A stretch of DNA of 64,000 nt from Glutamicibacter sp002979865 (lineage in GTDB: Bacteria; Actinomycetota; Actinomycetes; Actinomycetales; Micrococcaceae), in contig NZ_CP188297.1 in assembly GCF_050030965.1 (NCBI RefSeq), positions 3,803,372-3,867,371 of the forward strand, given 5' to 3'. Positions 8,338 to 16,831 of this stretch are shown here, piece after piece (within the stretch, counting starts at the first letter, position 1; the number at the start of each line of letters is the position of its first letter). The position numbers and the translations under genes were made by a program. Under the pieces are notes generated by a model that was not told where the DNA came from, did no database searches, and worked only from the letters and a program-made list of their open reading frames with translations.

Positions 8338-9450
8338 TTAGCGCAAACCGATGTTCCGGTCGGTAGCCAGCCCAATCAGCTCATCAATAAGTTCACGGTA
8401 CTCAATTCCCGTTTTGGCCCACATTTGCGGGTACATGCTTGACGGCGTGAAGCCGGGCATGGTGTTGATTTCATTGATGATCCACTCCCCTTCGGGAGTG
8501 TAGAAGAAATCAACTCGAGATAGGCCTTCTGCATCAATAGCGTCGAAGGCCTTCACTGCAAGTTCGCGGATCTCGCGAGTGGCTTCTTCGCTCAGATCTG
8601 CTGGGCAGCTGAGCTCGGCGGCGGCGCCATCAACATATTTCGCTTCAAAATCATAGAAAGTGTGCTCATTATCTGCCACCGCGATTTCGCCTGGCAATGA
8701 GGCACGCGAAGGTTCGCAGCCGCGGCCTTCAAGAACACCGCATTCGATTTCACGGCCGACAATCCCCTGCTCGATGATCACCTTGGGATCTTCAACACGG
8801 GCAATCTCAATAGCGGCACGAAGCCCCGAAGGCTCGTCTACCTTGGTGATGCCTACCGAGGATCCTGCACGTGCCGGCTTGACGAACAACGGGTACTGCA
8901 GGTCTTCGCAACGCTTCATGGCAGCTTCGCTGTTTCGCAGCCACTGCTTGTTGGTGATGACTTCGTACGGGCCTACTTTGAAGCCTGCCCCTTCGAAGAC
9001 TACCTTCATGAAATGCTTGTCCATGCCCATCGCACTGGCTGCGATACCGGAGCCAACGTAGGAAACGCCAGCCATTTCCAGCATGCCCTGGATTGATCCA
9101 TCCTCGCCGAACGGACCGTGAAGCAACGGGAAGACCACGTCGATCTCGCCCAGATCTGCCACCGTGGAGTCCGAGTAGGACAGCAATGATGTCTTCTGCG
9201 CGTCGGTGGAAAGATGCACCGGATGATCAACCGAGGAAATTTCTGGCAGCTTGCCAGTATTCAGTGCCCAGCCTTCTGGATCCTCTTCCAGCAAGGTCCA
9301 ACCGCCGTCGCGGGTGATGCCCACCGGAACAATTTCGAAACGCTCGCGGTCGATGGCGTGCATGACGCCGGCCGCAGTAACGCAGGAAACGGAGTGCTCT
9401 GAGGAACGGCCACCGAAGAGCAAGAGGACGCGGAGCTTGCGTTCAGTCAT
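8338..9450 (-). CDS. ddl: D-alanine--D-alanine ligase
   Basis: 370 residues. It makes the D-Ala-D-Ala dipeptide for peptidoglycan precursors in the cytosol. The N-terminal LLFGGRSSEHSVSC block is diagnostic. The ATP-grasp core includes MDKHFMKVVFEGAGF, PLFVKPARAGSSVGITKV, and the metal-binding end IINEINTMPGFTPSSMYP. Its ATG shares one base with the gpsA stop (TAATG), so it is translated as part of the murA-plsC-gpsA-ddl row. Confidence 0.96.
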   Translation of the reverse strand: MTERKLRVLLLFGGRSSEHSVSCVTAAGVMHAIDRERFEIVPVGITRDGGWTLLEEDPEGWALNTGKLPEISSVDHPVHLSTDAQKTSLLSYSDSTVADLGEIDVVFPLLHGPFGEDGSIQGMLEMAGVSYVGSGIAASAMGMDKHFMKVVFEGAGFKVGPYEVITNKQWLRNSEAAMKRCEDLQYPLFVKPARAGSSVGITKVDEPSGLRAAIEIARVEDPKVIIEQGIVGREIECGVLEGRGCEPSRASLPGEIAVADNEHTFYDFEAKYVDGAAAELSCPADLSEEATREIRELAVKAFDAIDAEGLSRVDFFYTPEGEWIINEINTMPGFTPSSMYPQMWAKTGIEYRELIDELIGLATDRNIGLR

Positions 9451-10484
9451 TAGTGACGTTCTCCTTCAGATTTCAATTCACGCGACAACAGGCGTGCAGC
9501 CATATTTTCAACGCTCAAGGTTCCCTCCAGGACCATGACCACCGCTTCGGTGATTGGCATTTCCACGTGATGGGCCTGGGACAGGTCGAATACGGCACGT
9601 GCTGATTTGATGCCTTCCGCAGTCTGCGACATGCGGTCATTGACCTCTTCCAAGAAGAGCCCCTGGCCAAGCAGGCGTCCTGCAGTGTTGTTGCGGGAGA
9701 GCGAGGAAGAACAGGTAGCCACAAGGTCGCCTAGGCCAGAAAGACCTGCCAAGGTATCCAAACGGCCGCCCAGGGCGAGGACCAAGCGAGTGGTTTCAGC
9801 CAAGCCGCGCGTGATGACAGTGGACTTGGTATTATCGCCCATTCCCATGCCATCGCACATGCCAACGGCAAGGGCGATGATGTTCTTGACGATTCCGCCA
9901 AGCTCAACACCCAAGACATCGTCATTAGTGTAAGGACGGAAGTATGCAGCAGAGCACAGTTCAGCAATCCACTGCGCAATATCAGAATCGGTGCAGGCCA
10001 CGACCGAAGCCGTTGGCTGCTCGCGTGCGATTTCCATTGCCAGGTTTGGTCCGGACAGCACAGCGATCTGCTCTGCAGGCAACCCGGTGACTTCGGCGAT
10101 GACCTGGCTCATGCGCAGATCGGTCCCGCGTTCAAGACCCTTCATCAGTGAAAGCAAGACCGCACCGGGTTCAAAGAATTCTTTGAACTTCGCCAATTCC
10201 TCGCGCAACGACTGAGCTGGAATCGCCAAGACGACAAGGTCAGCGTCGTTGAGAACGGTCTTCGGATCCGATGATGCCGTGATGTTGGCCGGAAGCTTGG
10301 TTTCGCGCAGGTAGCGTGAATTGGTGTGGCGTTCATTGATTTCAGTGGCGGCGTCTTCGCGACGGGCCCAAATCTGAACGTCGATGCCCTTGTCTGCAAC
10401 GGAATCAGCAAGCACCTTGGCGAAGGTTGTCCCCCAGCTGCCAGCGCCCATGACGGCGATTTTGCGTGGTAGCGGCTTAGTCAA
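9450..10484 (-). CDS. gpsA: NAD(P)H-dependent glycerol-3-phosphate dehydrogenase
   Basis: 344 residues. It reduces dihydroxyacetone phosphate to sn-glycerol-3-phosphate for phospholipid synthesis. The Rossmann motif GAGSWG is at residues 13-18. The GPN substrate block (LSGPNLAMEIAREQPTASVVA) and the catalytic-lysine segment ELGGIVKNIIALAVG are present. It lies between plsC and ddl, coupling glycerophosphate supply to the acyltransferase encoded upstream. Confidence 0.96.
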   Translation of the reverse strand: MTKPLPRKIAVMGAGSWGTTFAKVLADSVADKGIDVQIWARREDAATEINERHTNSRYLRETKLPANITASSDPKTVLNDADLVVLAIPAQSLREELAKFKEFFEPGAVLLSLMKGLERGTDLRMSQVIAEVTGLPAEQIAVLSGPNLAMEIAREQPTASVVACTDSDIAQWIAELCSAAYFRPYTNDDVLGVELGGIVKNIIALAVGMCDGMGMGDNTKSTVITRGLAETTRLVLALGGRLDTLAGLSGLGDLVATCSSSLSRNNTAGRLLGQGLFLEEVNDRMSQTAEGIKSARAVFDLSQAHHVEMPITEAVVMVLEGTLSVENMAARLLSRELKSEGERH

Positions 10485-10517
10485 TGTCAGTCCTCTGGAA
10501 GGTGTTGATCAAGGTAA

Positions 10518-11282
10518 TTAGTTATCCGGGGTATCGAAATTGCGTCCAGTCTTCGACTGGCCATGCTTGCTGGGATCCCAACGCGCAGCTGGTGCTTCTT
10601 CTTGGCGCAGTTCTGCGGTCAGTGCGGTGATCGCGTCCATGATGCGATCGGTGGCTTCTTGCAGCACTGCCCGAGTCCGCGGGCCACCACGCAAGTCATC
10701 AAGATCCACTGGCTGGCCAACTGACACCGTGACGTGCTTTCGCGGGAACGGATACATTTTCTTGGAATAGCGCGGCAGCAGTTCCTGGTCGCCCCAGTGA
10801 GCCATCGGTACCACTGGTGCGCCAGTCTGCAGGGCCAAACGTGCGGCACCGGTTCGTCCTACCATTGGCCACAGAGCAGGGTCGCGGGTCAGCGTCCCTT
10901 CCGGGTAAATGACTATGACCCCGCCGGCGTCCAAGACTTTTCGGGCCGCGGCCAGCGATTCGCCAGCATTGGATGCGCTGCGTGACACAGGAACCTGTCC
11001 GGTCTCGCGCAGCATCCATCCGAGCACTGGGATCTTGAACAAGGATTCCTTGGCCAGCCAGCGTGGCAGCCGGCCATTGCTGTAAATAGCATGGCCGACA
11101 ACCAACGGATCAATCTCGGTCAGGTGATTGGGGCAGAGGATGTACCCGCCCGGAGGGAGGGTTTCGAAGCCCTTCCACGTTTTGCCCATCAAACCGTTCA
11201 TGGCAGAACGGACAATGCCCGCCAATAGCGAGAAAACCCGTTTAGTCTTAGCAGATTCGCCAGCGGCCAGAATCTTTACCAC
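10518..11282 (-). CDS. plsC: 1-acyl-sn-glycerol-3-phosphate acyltransferase
   Basis: 254 residues. The acyltransferase HX4D motif appears as NHLTEID near residue 53, followed by KESLFKIPVLGWMLRETGQVPVSR and the YPEGTLTRDP block that binds glycerol phosphate. It converts lysophosphatidate to phosphatidate at the membrane. It is followed at 33 bases by gpsA, which makes its pathway precursor, and preceded at 14 bases by murA. The C-terminal tail is polar and probably flexible. Confidence 0.9.
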   Translation of the reverse strand: MVKILAAGESAKTKRVFSLLAGIVRSAMNGLMGKTWKGFETLPPGGYILCPNHLTEIDPLVVGHAIYSNGRLPRWLAKESLFKIPVLGWMLRETGQVPVSRSASNAGESLAAARKVLDAGGVIVIYPEGTLTRDPALWPMVGRTGAARLALQTGAPVVPMAHWGDQELLPRYSKKMYPFPRKHVTVSVGQPVDLDDLRGGPRTRAVLQEATDRIMDAITALTAELRQEEAPAARWDPSKHGQSKTGRNFDTPDN

Positions 11283-11296
11283 GAATCGGATCCCCT

Positions 11297-12616
11297 TTAG
11301 TTGCTCAGCTCGACATTTGCGCCCAGGGCCTGCAGCTTCTCCATGAAGTGCTCGTAGCCTCGGTTGATGATCTCAATGCCGGTGACCTTGCTGGTGCCTT
11401 CGGCAGCCAGAGCAGCGATCAAATGGGAGAAACCGCCACGAAGATCAGGAACATCGATGTCGGCACCGGTCAGCTTCGCTGGGCCTACGACAACAGCAGA
11501 ATGCTTGAAGTTGCGCTGTCCGAAGCGGCAAGGGGTGGACCCGAGGCAGTCGGTGTGAACCTGGACGGTGGAACCCATGCGAACCAGCGCATCGGTGAAT
11601 CCGAAGCGGTTCTCATACACAGTCTCGTGAATGACCGATACGCCCTTGGCCTGGGTCAGGGCCACTACCAGCGGCTGTTGCCAGTCAGTCATGAAGCCCG
11701 GGTGGACGTCGGTTTCCAGGATCAGTGGATTAAGGTCTCCACCTGGGTGATAGAAACGAATGCCGTCGGACTTGACGTCGAATTCACCACCGATTTGGCG
11801 GTAGACGTGCAGGAAAGCGGTCAAATCACGCTGGGTCGCGTCCTGGACGAAAATATCGCCCTTAGTGACCAGCGCGGCAGAGGCCCATGATGCAGCTTCG
11901 TTGCGATCAGGCAACGCAGAGTGGTCGAAGCCCGTAAGCTTCTCGACACCCTGGATGCGGATCACGCGGTCGCGGTGCACGGAGATGATGGCGCCCATCT
12001 TCTGCAGCAGCGAGATCAGGTCAAGGATTTCTGGCTCAATGGCCGCGTTGCTGACTTCGGTGACACCCTTGGCTCGAACGGCCGACAGCAGGACCTGTTC
12101 GGTGGTGCCAACACTTGGGTATTGCAGTTCAACCTTGGCGCCGGTCAGCCCATTAGGGGCCGAGATGCGGATGCCATCGGCTGCCTTGTCAACGATCGCT
12201 CCAAAGTCGCGCAGCACTTCCAGATGGAAGTCAATCGGACGGTCGCCGATGCGGCAGCCACCCAGATCCGGGATGAACGCTTCGCCCAGGGCGTGGATCA
12301 ATGGTCCGCAGAAAAGAATAGGGATACGCGAGTCACCGGCATGGGCATCGATCGCCTGGTTCGAGGCGGTCTTGACCTGGGTAGGGTCCATGGTGAGATC
12401 GCCGGTTTCAGGGTCCTGGTCAACCTTGACACCGTGGATTTCAAGAAGGCTGCGCACGACAGCTACATCTTTGATCTCCGGTACGTTGCGCAATACCGAA
12501 GGGGTATCGCCAAGCAGGGCCGCGACCATGGCTTTTGGCACTAGGTTCTTTGCTCCGCCGACTCGTACGGTGCCCTTGAGCGGGACACCACCATGGATCG
12601 TCAGGATCTTACCCAT
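11297..12616 (-). CDS. murA: UDP-N-acetylglucosamine 1-carboxyvinyltransferase
   Basis: 439 residues, an EPSP-synthase-fold enzyme that commits UDP-GlcNAc to peptidoglycan by adding enolpyruvate. The N-terminal VGGAKNLVPKAMVAALLGD segment and the active-site loop LGGCRIGDRPIDFH are visible; the cysteine is the one modified by fosfomycin in this family. LRGGFSHLIAALAAEG is near the C-terminus. It is the first gene of the leftward murA-plsC-gpsA-ddl row. Many actinobacteria have more than one MurA-like gene, so paralogues elsewhere are possible. Confidence 0.94.
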   Translation of the reverse strand: MGKILTIHGGVPLKGTVRVGGAKNLVPKAMVAALLGDTPSVLRNVPEIKDVAVVRSLLEIHGVKVDQDPETGDLTMDPTQVKTASNQAIDAHAGDSRIPILFCGPLIHALGEAFIPDLGGCRIGDRPIDFHLEVLRDFGAIVDKAADGIRISAPNGLTGAKVELQYPSVGTTEQVLLSAVRAKGVTEVSNAAIEPEILDLISLLQKMGAIISVHRDRVIRIQGVEKLTGFDHSALPDRNEAASWASAALVTKGDIFVQDATQRDLTAFLHVYRQIGGEFDVKSDGIRFYHPGGDLNPLILETDVHPGFMTDWQQPLVVALTQAKGVSVIHETVYENRFGFTDALVRMGSTVQVHTDCLGSTPCRFGQRNFKHSAVVVGPAKLTGADIDVPDLRGGFSHLIAALAAEGTSKVTGIEIINRGYEHFMEKLQALGANVELSN

Positions 12617-12812
12617 GTATGAATTACCTCATCGCGTAGTCGTTATCGCCCGCCGAAGCTTCTAGGCTTTCGAACTGGCAGGACTAAGTAAGCATACCGC
12701 CTCTGTACCTGCCAGTATGCCCAGATCATCTCGTGGCGCACACATTGTGAGCATGCTTTCAGACAGACCTATTATGCTCTGCCGAAATTCATTCCATCAG
12801 GAATGCAATAAT

Positions 12813-12845
12813 CCGCTCACCCCTAACAACGTCAGGGATGAGCGG
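12813..12845 (-). terminator. Probable terminator after leuD
   Basis: The arms CCGCTCACCCCT and AGGGATGAGCGG pair over 12 positions with one G-T type mismatch, around a 9-base loop, 28 bases beyond the leuD stop. The T-rich tail on the minus strand is weak (ATTATTGCATTCC). The rest of the 257-base leuD-murA gap shows nothing else recognisable, though it should contain the murA promoter. Confidence 0.6.
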
Positions 12846-12873
12846 ACCATTCCAATTACTTTGAACTCGTTGC

Positions 12874-13479
12874 TTAGCCTGCGGTTCGTGCCGGCAAAGT
12901 CTGCGGCTTATGCGCTGGACGCTTGGCTTCGTATGCGGTGATATCTTCCTCATGCTGCAAGGTCAGGCCGATATCGTCCAGGCCTTCCATCAAGCGCCAG
13001 CGGGTGTAGTCGTCAATCTGGAACGGTGCCGAGATGGAACCGCACTGGACCGTACGCGATTCCAGGTCAACGGTGACCGTGGTGCCTGGATTGTTCTCCA
13101 GTTCCTTCCAGATCAATTCGATGTCGCTCTGGGTCACTTCAGCAGCAACCAGTCCCTGTTTGCCCGAGTTGCCACGGAAAATATCGGCAAAACGAGCGGA
13201 GATCACAGCCTTGAATCCGTAGTCCTTCAACGCCCAGACAGCGTGCTCGCGCGAAGAACCGGTGCCGAAGTCGGGACCTGCCACCAGCACGGAGCCGGTA
13301 TTGAAAGGTTCCTGGTTCAAGATGAAGTTCTCATCCCGTCGCCAACCCGCGAACAACGCATCCTCGAACCCGGTGCGGGTGATGCGCTTGAGGTAAACGG
13401 CAGGAATAATCTGGTCCGTGTCCACATTGCTCTGGCGCAGTGGAACACCAATACCGGTGTGGCTGACAATCTTTTCCAT
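12874..13479 (-). CDS. leuD: 3-isopropylmalate dehydratase small subunit
   Basis: 201 residues. With LeuC it isomerises 2-isopropylmalate to 3-isopropylmalate. The swivel-domain hallmarks are TGIGVPLRQSNVDTDQIIPAVYLK at the N-terminus (part of it is the substrate-contacting loop), GPDFGTGSSREHAVWAL and ISARFADIFRGNSGKQG. It follows leuC after 14 bases, a standard leuCD operon. Confidence 0.97.
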   Translation of the reverse strand: MEKIVSHTGIGVPLRQSNVDTDQIIPAVYLKRITRTGFEDALFAGWRRDENFILNQEPFNTGSVLVAGPDFGTGSSREHAVWALKDYGFKAVISARFADIFRGNSGKQGLVAAEVTQSDIELIWKELENNPGTTVTVDLESRTVQCGSISAPFQIDDYTRWRLMEGLDDIGLTLQHEEDITAYEAKRPAHKPQTLPARTAG

Positions 13480-13493
13480 GACGGTGATCCTTC

Positions 13494-14942
13494 CTAGACC
13501 GAAGCCGGTGCGTTGACGAGGTCGCTAGGCGACGAGAGGGTTCCACGGATTGCGGTAGCCGCGGCCACCAGTGGCGACACCAGGTGGGTACGTCCGCCCT
13601 TGCCCTGGCGTCCTTCGAAGTTGCGGTTGGAGGTGGACGCGCAGCGCTCCCCCTCGGCCAACTGATCCGGGTTCATGCCCAGGCACATGGAGCAACCTGC
13701 AAAACGCCATTCGGCACCGAAATCCTTGAAAATCTGATCCAGGCCTTCAGCTTCGGCTTCCAGCCGAACACGCGCCGAGCCGGGTACCACGATCATGCGG
13801 ACATCAGGATCCTTTTCCTTGCCCTTGATGACCTGGGCAGCTGCACGCAGGTCCTCCATGCGGGAGTTGGTGCATGACCCCAGGAAGACGGTATCCACGC
13901 GGATGTTCTTCAGCGGAGTGCCGCCGGTCAGACCCATGTAGTTCAAAGCACGCTCGCAGGCCTTGCGATCATTCTCGTCTTCGAAGTCTTCCGGAGAAGG
14001 CACATTCTCAGACAGCGAGACACCCTGGCCGGGATTGGTACCCCAGGTGACAAATGGTTCAAGTTCATCTGCATTCAAGAAGACTTCATCGTCGAAGCGC
14101 GCGCCTTCATCGGTGTGCAGCTGCTTCCAGTCCTCGACGGCGGTGTCCCAGTCTTCGCCTGCCGGTGCGTGCGGGCGCCCCTTGACGTATTCGAAGGTGG
14201 TCTCGTCCGGGGCAATCATGCCGGCACGGGCGCCAGCCTCGATGGACATGTTGCAGATGGTCATGCGGGCATCCATGGACAGCGAACGAATCGCAGAACC
14301 ACGGTACTCCAGCACGTACCCCTGGCCGCCACCGGTACCGATCTTGGCGATGACCGCCAAGATGATGTCCTTGGAGGTAACACCTGGCTTCAAGGTGCCT
14401 TCGACGTTAATCGCCATGGTCTTGAACGGCTTCAAGCTCAGCGACTGGGTGGCCATGACATGCTCGACTTCCGAGGTGCCGATGCCCAAAGCCAGAGCGC
14501 CAAAGGCGCCATGGGTCGAGGTATGCGAATCACCGCAGACAACAGTCATGCCCGGCTGGGTCAGACCCAGCTGCGGACCTACCACGTGAACGATGCCCTG
14601 TTCCTTGTCGCCCAAGGAGTGCAGGCGAACACCGAATTCATTGCAGTTATCCCGCAGGGTGTGGATCTGGGTGCGGCTGGTCAGGTCGGCAATGGGCTTG
14701 TCAATATCCAGCGTTGGGGTGTTGTGGTCTTCGGTCGCAATCGTCAGGTCCGGACGACGCAGCGGACGGCCAGCCAGGCGCAGGCCCTCGAAGGCCTGCG
14801 GCGAGGTCACCTCGTGCAGCAGGTGGAGATCAATGTAGATCAAATCCGGCTGGCGGGCTTCACCTTCGCCTTCTCCTCGGCGCACAACATGTGCATTCCA
14901 GACTTTTTCTGCCAATGTCTGGGGCGACTGCATGGCGGACAT
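13494..14942 (-). CDS. leuC: 3-isopropylmalate dehydratase large subunit
   Basis: 482 residues from the chosen ATG at 14942, which has a GAGGAG ribosome site 8 bases upstream; an in-frame GTG 9 bases earlier overlaps that site and is less likely. The aconitase-fold large subunit carries the 4Fe-4S cluster through FLGSCTNSR and the AGCSMCLGMNPDQ pair, with GDSHTSTHGAFGALA before them. The gene diverges from an IclR-type regulator across a short spacer with operator-like symmetry, suggesting leucine-biosynthesis control by that neighbour. Confidence 0.96.
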   Translation of the reverse strand: MSAMQSPQTLAEKVWNAHVVRRGEGEGEARQPDLIYIDLHLLHEVTSPQAFEGLRLAGRPLRRPDLTIATEDHNTPTLDIDKPIADLTSRTQIHTLRDNCNEFGVRLHSLGDKEQGIVHVVGPQLGLTQPGMTVVCGDSHTSTHGAFGALALGIGTSEVEHVMATQSLSLKPFKTMAINVEGTLKPGVTSKDIILAVIAKIGTGGGQGYVLEYRGSAIRSLSMDARMTICNMSIEAGARAGMIAPDETTFEYVKGRPHAPAGEDWDTAVEDWKQLHTDEGARFDDEVFLNADELEPFVTWGTNPGQGVSLSENVPSPEDFEDENDRKACERALNYMGLTGGTPLKNIRVDTVFLGSCTNSRMEDLRAAAQVIKGKEKDPDVRMIVVPGSARVRLEAEAEGLDQIFKDFGAEWRFAGCSMCLGMNPDQLAEGERCASTSNRNFEGRQGKGGRTHLVSPLVAAATAIRGTLSSPSDLVNAPASV

Positions 14943-15025
14943 GCGACACACTCCTCAAGCTACGAACATTTGATACTCCAACTTTGACACTTCATAGATC
15001 GACTTTTCCAGTATGCGGACTTGAA

Positions 15026-15040
15026 TCTCAAATACTGAGA
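15026..15040. promoter_or_regulatory. Operator-like palindrome between leuC and the IclR-family gene
   Basis: TCTCA-AATAC-TGAGA is a perfect inverted repeat with 5-base arms and a 5-base centre, inside the 113-base divergent spacer and 16 bases before the IclR start. A second partly related TTTGATACTCCAA block lies at about 14968. IclR proteins bind short imperfect palindromes as dimers, so this is a candidate auto- and leuCD-regulatory site; the assignment is inferred from position and symmetry only. Confidence 0.5.
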
Positions 15041-15055
15041 CGTGATACTGGAACC

Positions 15056-15781
15056 ATGACAACAGGCAGCGGCGTAGGCGTACTGGACAAGGCAGCAGCC
15101 ATTCTCAACGCATTGGAGAATGGTCCCACTTCACTGTCCCAGCTGGTAGAACTCACCGAAATCTCGCGTCCTACGGTGCACCGTATTGCCCAATCGCTGG
15201 TTCACCATGGATTGGTGGGACGCGACATGCACGGCCGCTTTGAGTTGGGGAACCGTCTGGTGGAACTCGCCAGCGCCGCTGGCGAAGACCGATTGGTCAG
15301 CGCCGCGGGCCCCGTGCTCATCAAGCTTCGCGACCTCACCGGTGAAAGCACGCAGATTTTCCGCAAGCAGGGCGATTATCGTGTGTGCATCGCCAGTGCT
15401 GAGCGTCCAATCGGCCTGCGTGACACCATCCCTGTTGGAACCCAGCTGTCCATGAAAGCCGGCTCGGCAGCCCAGATTCTGCTCGCCTGGGAAGACAATG
15501 AACGCATGGTCGATGGATTGCATCACGCGCGCTTCACGCCGACAATTCTGGCTGGCGTCCGTCGGCGTGGCTGGGCCCAGTCGCTGGGAGAACGCGAGCC
15601 AGGTGTTGCTTCCGTATCAGCACCAGTTCGCGGGCAGTCCGGACGAGTCATTGCGGCCCTGTCCTTATCTGGCCCGATTGAACGACTCACGCGCCAGCCA
15701 GGGAAGATTCACCACGAAGCCGTGACTAGTGCCGCCCACGAGCTTTCTGAACTGCTGCGCATCCAGAATGACCGCGCGTAG
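15056..15781 (+). CDS. IclR-family transcriptional regulator (NdgR/LtbR-like)
   Basis: 241 residues from the ATG at 15056; the reading frame is open further upstream but that part lies opposite leuC. An N-terminal winged helix-turn-helix (GVLDKAAAILNALENG, TEISRPTVHRIAQSL) is followed by the IclR effector domain (ESTQIFRKQGDYRVCIASAE, SMKAGSAAQILLAW, GVASVSAPVRGQSGRVIAALSLSGP). Divergence from leuCD is the typical context of the actinobacterial regulator called NdgR in Streptomyces and LtbR in Corynebacterium, which controls leucine and other amino-acid genes. The assignment rests on family and synteny. Confidence 0.88.
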   Translation: MTTGSGVGVLDKAAAILNALENGPTSLSQLVELTEISRPTVHRIAQSLVHHGLVGRDMHGRFELGNRLVELASAAGEDRLVSAAGPVLIKLRDLTGESTQIFRKQGDYRVCIASAERPIGLRDTIPVGTQLSMKAGSAAQILLAWEDNERMVDGLHHARFTPTILAGVRRRGWAQSLGEREPGVASVSAPVRGQSGRVIAALSLSGPIERLTRQPGKIHHEAVTSAAHELSELLRIQNDRA

Positions 15782-15808
15782 CCAGCTCATGAAGCACGTT
15801 CGGAGCAG

Positions 15809-16825
15809 CTAGCCGAAGTGGTCAAAGCCTGTCTCGGGCTTTGCTACCTTGCCATCAAGTTTCACTACTGCGCGGCGGCCATTAGCCGGCTTGGCAGAAC
15901 CAATTACGGTGAATTCCTCTGGGATTTCAATTCCCTCTGGGAAGGCAGCAAGGAGTCCAAAATCTTCGCCGCCGTACAATACCCACGAGATTGGATCGGT
16001 GCCGGTCAGTTCTGAGGCGGCTTCCAGGCGAACAGCATAATCCTGCAATGCGGAAGACTCTAACTCTAGATTCACATGGCTGGCTTTGGCCAAGCGTCCA
16101 GCGTCACGGATCAGCCCATCTGATATGTCCATCATGGCTGTAGCACCAGCTTCCGCGGCACGCGGGCCGGATTCCAACGGTGGCACGGGACGGCACTGCG
16201 CCTGGACCAGCCGGCGCACTGCCCGGCTCCAGCCTTGTTCGTTGCGATCATGCTCAAGGACGGAAAGCCCTGCCCCAGCTGCACCGACACGTCCTGCCAC
16301 GGCAATGCGGTCTCCAACTTGGACTCCGCTCCTCAGGACCTTGCCATGCTCGCATTCGCCCAGAACGGTAGTGGTGACGGAAATTTCTTGGGACTTCCCG
16401 AGGTCTCCCCCGAGAATAGTTAGTTCCTGTGCGCCAAGTCCCTGAATAGCCTCGGCTATGCCGCGGCTGAAGTCCCTGACCCATTCCACGGAAGTGTCTT
16501 TCGGCAGGGACAAAGAAATCACGGCGCCAGTTGCGTGACCGCCCATCGCATTAATGTCCGAAACATTTTGTGCAATGGATTTCCACCCGATGTCATAGGC
16601 TCTGTGCTCTAGCCCGCTGGGCCAGATCAACCGAAAATCTTGATTCTCAACCAGGGTATCCACGGAGACGAGAACTTCCGTTCCGCGCACGCGCAGCGCG
16701 CCTGCGTCATCGCCGGGCCCGAGACTTGCTTGTTCAGAATCAAGCAGCGGCAACATCGCGTCCAGGATGCCTTGTTCCCCAAGGTCACCTACCGTTGCAT
16801 CAACGTTTGGTTGGTTTGTAGTCAC
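15809..16825 (-). CDS. thiL: Thiamine-monophosphate kinase
   Basis: 338 residues. It phosphorylates thiamine monophosphate to the active cofactor thiamine diphosphate. The PurM-like fold shows GPGDDAGALRV near the N-terminus, SDINAMGGHATGAVISLSLP, LGGDLGKS, AMMDISDGLIRDAGRLAKAS and VLYGGEDFGLLAAFP. It follows the 547-residue GTPase gene after only 6 bases and ends just beyond the convergent IclR gene. No TPP riboswitch was recognised upstream. Confidence 0.95.
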   Translation of the reverse strand: MTTNQPNVDATVGDLGEQGILDAMLPLLDSEQASLGPGDDAGALRVRGTEVLVSVDTLVENQDFRLIWPSGLEHRAYDIGWKSIAQNVSDINAMGGHATGAVISLSLPKDTSVEWVRDFSRGIAEAIQGLGAQELTILGGDLGKSQEISVTTTVLGECEHGKVLRSGVQVGDRIAVAGRVGAAGAGLSVLEHDRNEQGWSRAVRRLVQAQCRPVPPLESGPRAAEAGATAMMDISDGLIRDAGRLAKASHVNLELESSALQDYAVRLEAASELTGTDPISWVLYGGEDFGLLAAFPEGIEIPEEFTVIGSAKPANGRRAVVKLDGKVAKPETGFDHFG

Positions 16826-16831
16826 AGAGTT

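Noticed and set aside
14714..15055. N-terminal extension of the IclR gene
   Set aside because: It lies within leuC on the opposite strand and lacks family homology; the ATG at 15056 gives the normal length.
15782..16831. TPP riboswitch near thiL
   Set aside because: No CTGAGA/THI-box-like core was found upstream of thiL; the gene is preceded within 6 bases by another gene.
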